From: Pseudomonadota bacterium
Lineage (GTDB): Bacteria > Pseudomonadota > Gammaproteobacteria > Steroidobacterales > Steroidobacteraceae
DNA: 5,701 bases
Direction of reading: 5' to 3'
NCBI GenBank assembly: GCA_021792815.1
Contig: JAJYTX010000218.1
Coordinates: 1-5,701 of the forward strand
A program made the position numbers and the translations under genes. The notes beneath the pieces were generated by a model that was not told the DNA's origin, ran no database searches, and saw nothing but the letters and a program-made list of their open reading frames with translations. How positions within the stretch are numbered: position 1 is the stretch's first letter; every line of letters starts with the position of its first letter. Of this stretch, positions 1 to 5,701 are shown piece by piece.

Positions 1-454
1 GCAGATCGATCACTGGGTGGCGAAGTTCCCCCCGGGACGGCAGCGATCGGCGTGCATCGCGGCGCTGCGCGCGGCGCAGGAGCAGAACCACGGTCACCTC
101 ACCAAGCAGCTGATGGATGCGGTGGCCGCCTATCTGTCGCTGCCGCCGATTCAGGTGTACGAGGTGGCGAGCTTCTACTCGATGCTCGAGACCCATGCCT
201 GCGGGCGCCACCACGTCAGCATTTGCACCAATATCTCGTGCATGCTCAACGGGGCCGACGAGCTGGTGAAGCACGCCGAGCGCAAGCTAGGCATCAAACT
301 CGACGAGAGCACGCCCGACGGGCGGATCTTCCTCAAGGACGAGCACGAGTGCCTCGCGGCGTGCACCGGCGCGCCGATGATGATGGTGGATCATGTGTAC
401 CACGAGCACCTCACTCCCGAGAAGCTCGATCAGATCCTCGATGAGCTGAAGTAG
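1..454 (+). CDS. nuoE: NADH-quinone oxidoreductase subunit E (24 kDa, [2Fe-2S] N1a), 5' partial
   Basis: NuoE is the peripheral-arm subunit of complex I that binds the [2Fe-2S] cluster N1a beside FMN of NuoF, on the cytoplasmic side. The reading frame is open from base 2 (base 1 ends a cut codon) to TAG at 452-454, giving 150 visible residues. The GTG at 17 is internal: the family-typical stretch IDHWVAKFP already runs across it from the window edge, so the true start lies upstream, probably by some 10-25 codons. The N-terminal helical part contains ALRAAQEQ and YEVASFYSM, followed by the thioredoxin-like domain. The four cluster ligands are intact: CTNISC (Cys codons at 224 and 239) and CLAAC (350 and 362), spaced as in the family. 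The GAPMM motif follows the last cysteine. nuoF begins 4 bases after the stop. The identification is certain; only the N-terminus is unknown. Confidence 0.97.
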   Translation, partial: QIDHWVAKFPPGRQRSACIAALRAAQEQNHGHLTKQLMDAVAAYLSLPPIQVYEVASFYSMLETHACGRHHVSICTNISCMLNGADELVKHAERKLGIKLDESTPDGRIFLKDEHECLAACTGAPMMMVDHVYHEHLTPEKLDQILDELK

Positions 455-458
455 CGCC

Positions 459-1775
459 ATGGCCGTCAATCCCGAAAAGATGAATCTGGTGGTGTTCGAG
501 CCGCTGTCGCTCGAGTGCTCGTGGGAGCTGTCGACCTATCGCCGGATCGGCGGCTACGACGCCTGGGAAAAGATCCTCGCCGAGAAGCCGCCACGCGAGC
601 AGATCATCGAGGCGGTGAAGGCTTCCGGTCTGCGCGGCCGGGGAGGGGCGGGCTTCCCGACCGGCACGAAGTGGAGCTTCATGCCGCGCAATTCGCCGGT
701 GCAGAAGTACATGGTGTGCAACTCCGACGAGAGCGAGCCCGGCACCTGTCACGACCGCGACATTCTGCGCTACAACCCGCATGCGGTGATCGAGGGGATG
801 GCGATCTCCGGCTACGCCACCAACTCCACGGTGGGTTACAACTACATCCGCGGGGAGTTCCTGGGCGAGCCGGTGCCGAGGTTCGAGCAGGCGCTGAAGG
901 AAGCCTACCAGGCCGGTCTGCTCGGCAGGAACATCCGCGGCAGCGGTGTCGATTTCGATCTGCACACCTTCGTCGGCGCAGGCGCTTACATCTGCGGCGA
1001 GGAAACCGGGCTTCTCGAGTCCCTCGAGGGCAAGCCGGGCCGGCCGCGTTTCAAACCGCCGTTTCCCGCCAACTTCGGTCTGTACGGTCAGCCGACGACG
1101 ATCAACAACACGCAGAGCTATGCATCGGTGCCGACCATTCTGCGCAAGGGTCCGCAGTGGTTCGCGGCGCTGGGGCCGGCCAATTCGGGCGGCACGGTGA
1201 TTTTCTCCGTATCGGGCCACGTGGCCAAGCCCGGCAACTTCGAGCTGCCGCTCGGCACGCCGTTCGCGGACCTGCTGGCGCTCGCCGGCGGAGTGCGCGG
1301 CGGCAGAAAGCTCAAGGCGGTGATTCCGGGGGGCAGCTCGGTGCCGGTGGTGCCGGGCGAGGCGATGCTCAAGGTCAACATGGACTACGACTCGCTGCGC
1401 GCCGTGGGATCGGCGATCGGCTCGGCGGCGGTCATCGTCATGGACGAGACCACCTGCATGGTGCGGGTGCTCGAGCGCATCTCGCGGTTCTACATGGCCG
1501 AGTCCTGCGGCCAGTGCACGCCCTGCCGTGAAGGCACGGGTTGGATGAACCGCATCGTCCGCAGAATCCTCGCCGGCGAGGCGCGCCGCGAGGAACTGAC
1601 TCTGCTGCTCGATGTGGCCAACCGCATCGAGGGTCATACCATCTGTGCGCTCGGAGATGCGGCGGCATGGCCGGTGCAGAGCTTCCTCAAGCACTACCGG
1701 CACGAGTTCGAATACATGATCGATCACGGCGGGCGCAGCCTGGTCGAGGATCAGCTCGGAGCGGCGGCGGCGTAA
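459..1775 (+). CDS. nuoF: NADH-quinone oxidoreductase subunit F (51 kDa; NADH, FMN, N3)
   Basis: NuoF is the catalytic entry subunit of complex I. It oxidises NADH through FMN and passes electrons to the [4Fe-4S] cluster N3. The 438 residues match the usual family length. In order: the glycine-rich nucleotide loop [10 protein letters not shown] (60-69) with [14 protein letters not shown] (87-96); the FMN-site motif [11 protein letters not shown] (173-183) followed by [13 protein letters not shown] and PTTINNT (212-218); an SLBB-type domain around 240-310 with IPGGSSVP; and the C-terminal cluster domain. N3 ligands are Cys350, Cys353 and Cys356 (ESCGQCTPC) and Cys396 (TICALGD), 40 residues later as expected. 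The ATG at 459 was chosen because it follows the nuoE stop by 4 bases. Its upstream region shows only a weak Shine-Dalgarno match, suggesting coupling to nuoE translation. A second Met at codon 8 is a possible but less likely start. Two conserved-motif substitutions (Asn122-Ser123, Gly184) are listed under findings. Confidence 0.98.
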   Translation: MAVNPEKMNLVVFEPLSLECSWELSTYRRIGGYDAWEKILAEKPPREQIIEAVKASGLRGRGGAGFPTGTKWSFMPRNSPVQKYMVCNSDESEPGTCHDRDILRYNPHAVIEGMAISGYATNSTVGYNYIRGEFLGEPVPRFEQALKEAYQAGLLGRNIRGSGVDFDLHTFVGAGAYICGEETGLLESLEGKPGRPRFKPPFPANFGLYGQPTTINNTQSYASVPTILRKGPQWFAALGPANSGGTVIFSVSGHVAKPGNFELPLGTPFADLLALAGGVRGGRKLKAVIPGGSSVPVVPGEAMLKVNMDYDSLRAVGSAIGSAAVIVMDETTCMVRVLERISRFYMAESCGQCTPCREGTGWMNRIVRRILAGEARREELTLLLDVANRIEGHTICALGDAAAWPVQSFLKHYRHEFEYMIDHGGRSLVEDQLGAAAA

Positions 1776-1776
1776 C

Positions 1777-3945
1777 ATGGCTGAAGAATTCGTCAACATC
1801 GAGATCAACGGCAAGCCCGTCAAGGCCCGCAAGGGCGAGATGATCATCCGCGTCACCGACGCCAACGGCGAGTACATCCCGCGCTTCTGTTATCACGAGA
1901 AGCTGCCGGTGGCGGCCAATTGCCGCATGTGCCTGGTCGAGGTTGAAAAGGCGCCGAAGCCGCTGCCCGCCTGCGCCACGCCGGTCATGGACGGCATGAA
2001 GATCTTCACCCGCTCGCCGAAGGCGATCGGGGCGCAGCGTGCGGTGATGGAGTTCCTGCTGATCAACCACCCGCTCGACTGCCCGATCTGCGACCAGGGC
2101 GGGGAGTGCGAACTGCAGGACCTGTCGCTCGGCTTTGGCCGTGACTATTCGCGCTTCCACGAGCGCAAGCGTTCGGTTGCGGATGAGAACCTCGGTCCTC
2201 TGATTGCCACCGACATGACACGGTGCATTCACTGCACCCGCTGCATCCGCTTCACCGAGGACATCGCCGGGATCCAGGAGCTCGGCATGGTCGGCCGCGG
2301 AGAGCAGATGAAGGTTCGCCGCTACGTCGAAAGCACGGTCGACCACGAGCTGTCGGGCAACGTGATCGACCTGTGCCCGGTCGGGGCGCTGGTTTCCAAG
2401 CCGTATCGCTTCACTGCGCGGGCCTGGGAGATGAACGCCGTGCCGCTCGTCTCGCCGCACGACGGAGCGGGCAGCAACCTGTTCGGCCACGTGCTGCGCG
2501 GCCGGGTGATGCGCGTGGTGCCGCGCCAGAACGAGGCGATCAACGAGGTATGGATCGCCGATCGCGACCGGTTCAGCTACGAGGGCATCTACAGCCCGGA
2601 GCGCATCAGCCGCCCGATGGTCCGCGACGGTGCGCAATGGGTTGAAACCGACTGGGAAACCGCCCTCGCCAGGACCGCCGAGGCGCTGCGGGCGCGCGCC
2701 GCCTCGCTCGGGGTGCTCGCGAGTGCCTCGAGCACGCTCGAGGAGCTGTACCTCGCCGCACGTATCGCCCGCGGACTCGGTTCGGGTAACATCGACTGCC
2801 GGCTGCGCCAGAGCGACTTCCGCGATCAGGGCGCGGATCCGCTGTTTCCCAACCTGGGGATGCGCATCGCCGAGATCGATTCGCTCCATGGGCTGTTGAT
2901 CGTCGGTTCGAACCTGCGCCGCGAGCTGCCGATCCTGGCGCACCGGGTGCGCAAGGCGGCCGGGCTCGGGGCCAAGGTGGCACTGGTCAATCCGGCGGTT
3001 TTCCCCTATCACTTCCCGGTGGCCGAGTACCTCGAGGCGGCGCCCTCGGCCCTGGTGGCCCACCTCGCGGGCATACTCGGCGCGGCGGCACAAGCGGCCG
3101 CCCGTCCAGTCCCTGCCCACCTCGCGCAGGCCGTGCAGGCCGTCACGATCGGAGCGCAGCACCGGGCGGTGGCCGCGGCGCTCGCTCAGGGCGAGAAACG
3201 CGCGGTGTGGCTCGGAGCGCTCGCGCTGCGCCATCCACGCTTCGCGGAGCTGCGTGCGCTCGGCGCCGCGATCGCACAGGTGAGCGGTGCCTCGTTCGGG
3301 ATCCTCGCCGAAGGGGCCAATGCCGCCGGCGCATATCTCGCCGGTGCCGTGCCGCACCGCGAAGCCGGCGGGCGGCCGGCGGGTTCGCCGGGGCTCACCG
3401 CGGCCGGGATGCTCTCGCGTGCGCTGCAGTCCTATCTGCTGCTCGGCACGGAACCGTGGTTGGACGCCGCGGGTGCCGATGCTCAGCGCACGCTCGCGCA
3501 GGCGGAATTCGTGGTGGCGGTCACGCCGTTCGCCAGTGATGTGCTGCGAGAGGTGGCGCACGTGCTGCTGCCCGCGGGCACCTTCGCGGAAACCTCCGGC
3601 ACCTACGTCAATCTCGAGGGGCTGTGGCAGAGCCAGACCGGAGCGGCGGTGCCGCTCGGCGAGGCGCGTCCGGCCTGGAAGATCCTGCGGGTACTCGGAA
3701 CCCTGCTCGATCTCGACGGCTTCGACTATCAGTCGTCCGAGGCCGTCCGGGACGAGATCGCCGGGCGGTGCGGCGGCTCGAGCGCTTACTCGGCGCCGGC
3801 CTACGCCGGAGCGCTTGCGGTGGTCCCGGAAGGCGCCACCGCAACGGTAGTGGACGTTCCGATGTACCGGATCGATGCGCTCGTGCGCCGTGCTGCCTCG
3901 CTGCAGAAGACGCGCGAGGGGCGTACACCTGCGGTGACCTACTGA
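1777..3945 (+). CDS. nuoG: NADH-quinone oxidoreductase subunit G (75 kDa; N1b, N4, N5)
   Basis: NuoG is the largest peripheral-arm subunit and carries electrons from NuoF towards NuoI. Its 722 residues start with a ferredoxin-like domain binding [2Fe-2S] N1b through Cys38, Cys49, Cys52 and Cys66 (RFCYH, NCRMC, PACATP). N5 follows with His98, Cys102, Cys105 and Cys111 (HPLDCPICDQGGEC). N4 uses Cys150, Cys153, Cys156 (CIHCTRC) and Cys200 (DLCPVGAL). From about 215 to 645 lies a molybdopterin-oxidoreductase-like fold that in this family has lost its cofactor; SPHDGAGSN and GTFAETSGTYVNLEG (601-615) are its conserved landmarks. No further Cys cluster follows residue 200, so the N7 cluster of the E. 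coli/Thermus type is absent. Residues 423-530 are very Ala-rich. The ATG lies one base after the nuoF TAA; the nearest purine-rich match, GGAG at 1758-1761, is 15 bases away, so coupled translation is likely. The length is at the short end for this family. Confidence 0.98.
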   Translation: MAEEFVNIEINGKPVKARKGEMIIRVTDANGEYIPRFCYHEKLPVAANCRMCLVEVEKAPKPLPACATPVMDGMKIFTRSPKAIGAQRAVMEFLLINHPLDCPICDQGGECELQDLSLGFGRDYSRFHERKRSVADENLGPLIATDMTRCIHCTRCIRFTEDIAGIQELGMVGRGEQMKVRRYVESTVDHELSGNVIDLCPVGALVSKPYRFTARAWEMNAVPLVSPHDGAGSNLFGHVLRGRVMRVVPRQNEAINEVWIADRDRFSYEGIYSPERISRPMVRDGAQWVETDWETALARTAEALRARAASLGVLASASSTLEELYLAARIARGLGSGNIDCRLRQSDFRDQGADPLFPNLGMRIAEIDSLHGLLIVGSNLRRELPILAHRVRKAAGLGAKVALVNPAVFPYHFPVAEYLEAAPSALVAHLAGILGAAAQAAARPVPAHLAQAVQAVTIGAQHRAVAAALAQGEKRAVWLGALALRHPRFAELRALGAAIAQVSGASFGILAEGANAAGAYLAGAVPHREAGGRPAGSPGLTAAGMLSRALQSYLLLGTEPWLDAAGADAQRTLAQAEFVVAVTPFASDVLREVAHVLLPAGTFAETSGTYVNLEGLWQSQTGAAVPLGEARPAWKILRVLGTLLDLDGFDYQSSEAVRDEIAGRCGGSSAYSAPAYAGALAVVPEGATATVVDVPMYRIDALVRRAASLQKTREGRTPAVTY
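3933..3937 (+). promoter_or_regulatory. Ribosome binding site of nuoH, inside the nuoG 3' end
   Basis: GGTGA lies 8 bases before the nuoH ATG, within the last codons of nuoG. The nuoG TGA (3943-3945) abuts the nuoH ATG (3946-3948) with no gap. Ribosomes ending nuoG are therefore placed directly on the nuoH start. The match to the anti-Shine-Dalgarno sequence is moderate; that it works by coupling is an inference. Confidence 0.6.
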
Positions 3946-5025
3946 ATGCACACTCAAATCGCCCAATTGAGCATGCTGTGGGGCGGGCTCCCCGCGGTTG
4001 TCCGTACCACGGTGTGGATCGTGATCATCACCGTGGTGGTCATCCTGTGCGTCGCGTTCCTGACCCTGTGGGAGCGCAAGGTCATCGGCTGGATGCAGTT
4101 GCGCCGGGGGCCTAACCGGGTGCGCATCTTCGGCCTTCTGCCGGGCTTCGGCCAGCCGTTTGCCGACGTGGTGAAGCTGCTGACCAAGGAAGTGGTGATT
4201 CCAACGCGGGCCAACAGGTTCCTGTTCCGCCTGGCCCCGGTGCTGGCGCTGGTGCCGGCGCTGGCCGCCTGGGCGGTGATTCCGCTCTCGCCCGATCTGG
4301 TCGTCTCCAAGGCCAACGCCGGGCTGCTCTATCTGCTGGCGCTGTCGTCGATGGGCGTCTACGGCATCATTCTTGCCGGCTGGTCGGCGAACTCCAAGTA
4401 CGCGATGCTCGGAGCGATGCGCTCGGCGGCGCAGATGGTCGCCTACGAGATCGCCATGGGCTTCGCGCTGGTCGGCGTGCTGATGGCGGCCGGCAGCATG
4501 AATCTCGGCACCATCGTCGGCCACCAGCGGGGGGGCTTCCTCGCCTGGAACTGGTTCTGGCTGTTTCCGCTGTTCATCGTCTATTTCATCTCGGGTGTCG
4601 CCGAGACCAATCGCGCGCCCTTCGACGTCGCCGAAGGCGAGTCCGAGATCGTCGCGGGCTTCCATGTGGAGTACTCCGGAATCGCGTTCGCGCTGTTCTT
4701 CCTGGCCGAGTACGCCAACATGATCCTCATCGCGACGCTGACCGCGGTGTTCTTTTTCGGCGGCTGGCTGTCGCCGTTCGCGGGCTATCCGCTCGTCGGC
4801 GCGACGGTGCTCGGTACGCCGAGCTTCTTCTGGCTGGGCCTGAAGGTGTTCGCGTTCCTGTTCCTGTTCCTGTGGTTCCGCGCGACGTTCCCGCGCTACC
4901 GCTATGACCAGATCATGCGCCTCGGCTGGAAGGCCCTGATTCCCGTGACCCTGGTATGGCTCGGCGCCGAGATGCTGATGGCGGCGATCCATGTCGGACC
5001 GTGGGCCAGGCCCTGGTTCCACTGA
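3946..5025 (+). CDS. nuoH: NADH-quinone oxidoreductase subunit H (ND1-like, quinone site)
   Basis: NuoH is the inner-membrane subunit, homologous to mitochondrial ND1, that forms most of the quinone chamber where the peripheral and membrane arms meet. The 359 residues contain about eight hydrophobic segments, near 20-42, 93-113, 126-146, 163-185, 201-218, 246-270, 294-312 and 330-348. Family motifs are intact: [17 protein letters not shown] (43-59), [14 protein letters not shown] (69-82), [17 protein letters not shown] (156-172), [17 protein letters not shown] (219-235) with GFHVEYSG (238-245), and [13 protein letters not shown] (312-324). The acidic cytoplasmic loop at 220-242 is the conserved, functionally critical loop of the family. 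The ATG at 3946 directly abuts the nuoG stop and has GGTGA 8 bases upstream; the Met at codon 10 would be less well placed. The segment between GPNRV and QPFAD is longer than in the E. coli and Thermus proteins, as discussed under findings. Confidence 0.98.
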   Translation: MHTQIAQLSMLWGGLPAVVRTTVWIVIITVVVILCVAFLTLWERKVIGWMQLRRGPNRVRIFGLLPGFGQPFADVVKLLTKEVVIPTRANRFLFRLAPVLALVPALAAWAVIPLSPDLVVSKANAGLLYLLALSSMGVYGIILAGWSANSKYAMLGAMRSAAQMVAYEIAMGFALVGVLMAAGSMNLGTIVGHQRGGFLAWNWFWLFPLFIVYFISGVAETNRAPFDVAEGESEIVAGFHVEYSGIAFALFFLAEYANMILIATLTAVFFFGGWLSPFAGYPLVGATVLGTPSFFWLGLKVFAFLFLFLWFRATFPRYRYDQIMRLGWKALIPVTLVWLGAEMLMAAIHVGPWARPWFH

Positions 5026-5034
5026 AGGAGGAGG
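5025..5034 (+). promoter_or_regulatory. Strong ribosome binding site of nuoI
   Basis: AAGGAGGAGG begins on the last base of the nuoH TGA stop and contains a full AAGGAGG (5025-5031), ending 5 bases before the ATG at 5037. It is the best Shine-Dalgarno sequence in the window and fixes the nuoI start, excluding the in-frame extension that would begin at 4956 inside nuoH. Confidence 0.9.
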
Positions 5035-5036
5035 CG

Positions 5037-5516
5037 ATGGCCAATCCGCTGAAGACATTCACGATGCCGGATCTCCTGAAGGGGATGTCCGTCACGGCGC
5101 GCACCTTCTTCACGCGCAAGTACACGCTCAACTATCCGGAAGAGAAGGCGCCGCAGTCGCCGCGTTTTCGCGGACTGCACGCGCTGCGCCGTTACGCCAA
5201 CGGGCAGGAGCGCTGCATCGCCTGCAAGCTGTGCGAGACGGTCTGTCCGGCGACCTGCATCACGATCGATTCCGACGTGTCCGAGGATGGCACGCGGCGC
5301 ACGACCCGCTACGACATCGACCTGTTCAAGTGCATCTATTGTGGTTTCTGCGAGGAAGCCTGCCCCGTGGATGCCATCGTGCTCACGCGGATCCACGAGT
5401 ACCACATGGAAAACCGCGGCGAGAACATCATGAGCAAGGACAAGCTGCTCGCGGTCGGAGATCGCTACGAGTCCCTCATCGCCGTCGACAAGGCGGCCGA
5501 TGCGCCTTACCGGTGA
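5037..5516 (+). CDS. nuoI: NADH-quinone oxidoreductase subunit I (23 kDa, N6a and N6b)
   Basis: NuoI is the ferredoxin-like subunit that carries electrons from the NuoG clusters to N2 in NuoB, lying against the membrane arm. From the ATG at 5037 it has 159 residues, close to the family norm of about 160. An N-terminal amphipathic region ([18 protein letters not shown], 13-30) leads to the conserved [13 protein letters not shown] (41-53). Two [4Fe-4S] motifs follow: Cys60, 63, 66 and 70 ([12 protein letters not shown]) and Cys99, 102, 105 and 109 ([12 protein letters not shown]), joined by [12 protein letters not shown]. In the usual bacterial-ferredoxin arrangement the fourth cysteine of each motif serves the other cluster. 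The C-terminus [23 protein letters not shown] is typical of Gamma/Betaproteobacteria. Cys74, just after the first motif, is an extra cysteine (see findings). The start is fixed by a strong Shine-Dalgarno sequence. The gap is 11 bases after nuoH and 10 bases before the preferred nuoJ start. Confidence 0.98.
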   Translation: MANPLKTFTMPDLLKGMSVTARTFFTRKYTLNYPEEKAPQSPRFRGLHALRRYANGQERCIACKLCETVCPATCITIDSDVSEDGTRRTTRYDIDLFKCIYCGFCEEACPVDAIVLTRIHEYHMENRGENIMSKDKLLAVGDRYESLIAVDKAADAPYR

Positions 5517-5518
5517 GG
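5515..5518 (+). promoter_or_regulatory. Ribosome binding site of nuoJ, overlapping the nuoI stop
   Basis: GAGG (within GGTGAGG, 5512-5518) overlaps the nuoI TGA (5514-5516) and ends 8 bases before the GTG at 5527. This spacing supports GTG 5527 as the nuoJ start. A competing in-frame ATG at 5500 has AAGG at 5490-5493, 6 bases upstream, but would give NuoJ nine extra residues at its N-terminus. Confidence 0.6.
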
Positions 5519-5526
5519 CCACAGCC

Positions 5527-5701
5527 GTGCTAGTCGAAATCCTCTTCTACGTGTTCGCCACTCTGCTGGTCGTGGGCGCCCTGGGTGTGATCACCGCCCG
5601 CAACCCGGTCTACTCGGCGCTGTTCCTGGTGTTCACCTTCGTCAACTCGGCGGCCATCTGGCTGCTCACCGAAGCGGAGTTCCTGGCCATCGTGCTGGTT
5701 C
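5527..5701 (+). CDS. nuoJ: NADH-quinone oxidoreductase subunit J (ND6-like), 3' partial
   Basis: NuoJ is a small inner-membrane subunit of complex I, homologous to mitochondrial ND6, lying between NuoH/NuoA and NuoK. Fifty-eight codons are visible before the window ends, out of a usual total near 200. Read from GTG 5527 the protein starts with initiator Met then LVEILFYVFATLLVVG. It continues with the family motif GVITARNPVYSALFLVF (20-36) and AIWLLTEAEFLAIVLV (43-58). Two hydrophobic helices (about 2-22 and 28-48) and the beginning of a third (from 53) are seen. GTG 5527 is preferred because the distance from the start to FY and ARNPV matches usual NuoJ proteins and GAGG precedes it at 8 bases. 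The alternative ATG 5500 would prepend nine polar or small residues (MRLTGEATA) and overlap nuoI by 17 bases. The subunit identity is firm; the start is probable. Confidence 0.93.
   Translation, partial: MLVEILFYVFATLLVVGALGVITARNPVYSALFLVFTFVNSAAIWLLTEAEFLAIVLV

Noticed and set aside
17..19. GTG as the start of nuoE
   Set aside because: Conserved NuoE residues (IDHW before VAKFP) are encoded immediately upstream in the same frame up to the window edge, so this is an internal valine codon of a truncated gene.
411..1877. A 488-codon open frame on the minus strand opposite nuoF
   Set aside because: It is in register with nuoF codons and has the same cause (absence of TTA, CTA and TCA in a GC-rich gene). 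It has no recognisable protein motif.
4529..4535. Run of seven G in nuoH as a possible frameshift or slippage site
   Set aside because: The frame continues through the run into intact conserved NuoH motifs (residues 219-245 and 312-324), so there is no error here and no need to invoke programmed slippage.
4956..5036. In-frame upstream extension of nuoI by 27 codons
   Set aside because: It would start inside nuoH and add a low-quality Arg/Asp-rich sequence foreign to NuoI. The strong AAGGAGG before ATG 5037 and the family length support the shorter protein.
1687..5058. A 1123-codon open frame on the minus strand opposite nuoG and nuoH
   Set aside because: Its codons are exactly in register with nuoG and nuoH, so it stays open simply because those genes avoid the sense codons TTA, CTA and TCA, whose complements are stops. 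The translation is rich in Arg, His, Gln and Glu with no recognisable domain, while the + strand encodes clear complex I subunits.
1..5701. Search for mobile elements, CRISPR arrays, tRNA/rRNA genes, terminators or operon promoters
   Set aside because: Coding sequence occupies essentially the whole window and the largest gap between genes is 11 bases. I saw no terminal repeats, spaced direct-repeat arrays, hairpin-plus-T tracts or RNA genes.

Overview
This window is an uninterrupted internal segment of a nuo operon, which encodes the proton-pumping NADH:quinone oxidoreductase (respiratory complex I, NDH-1). All genes lie on the + strand in the standard order: nuoE (5' end missing), nuoF, nuoG, nuoH, nuoI and nuoJ (3' end missing). 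Coding density is close to total. The gaps between consecutive genes are only 4, 1, 0, 11 and 10 bases, so there is no intergenic stretch long enough to hold a promoter, terminator, RNA gene or mobile element. nuoA-D presumably lie upstream and nuoK-N downstream, outside the window.

Organism. The DNA is GC-rich, with third codon positions strongly G/C and Leu/Ser codons TTA, CTA and TCA avoided. The proteins resemble those of Gamma- or Betaproteobacteria from recalled family patterns. NuoE and NuoF are separate, NuoG lacks the extra N7 cluster cysteines found in the E. coli/Thermus type, and NuoI carries an [12 protein letters not shown] C-terminal motif. A gammaproteobacterium is slightly favoured, but no genus is claimed.

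How the parts work together. NuoE, NuoF and NuoG form the NADH-oxidising arm. NuoF binds NADH, FMN and cluster N3, NuoE carries the off-path N1a, and NuoG carries N1b, N4 and N5. NuoI carries N6a and N6b and relays electrons towards N2 in NuoB. NuoH is the membrane subunit that forms most of the quinone chamber and joins the peripheral arm to the pump arm. NuoJ is a small membrane subunit next to it. Every expected Fe-S ligand and the main NADH, FMN and quinone-site motifs are present, so the complex should be functional.

Hunt result. I see no undescribed system here. The points worth a second look are small: a four-residue enlargement and 8-bp direct repeat in a quinone-site loop of NuoH, an extra cysteine beside a NuoI cluster, two substitutions in conserved NuoF motifs, a short Ala-rich NuoG without N7, a GTG start for nuoJ, and uneven translation-initiation signals along the operon.
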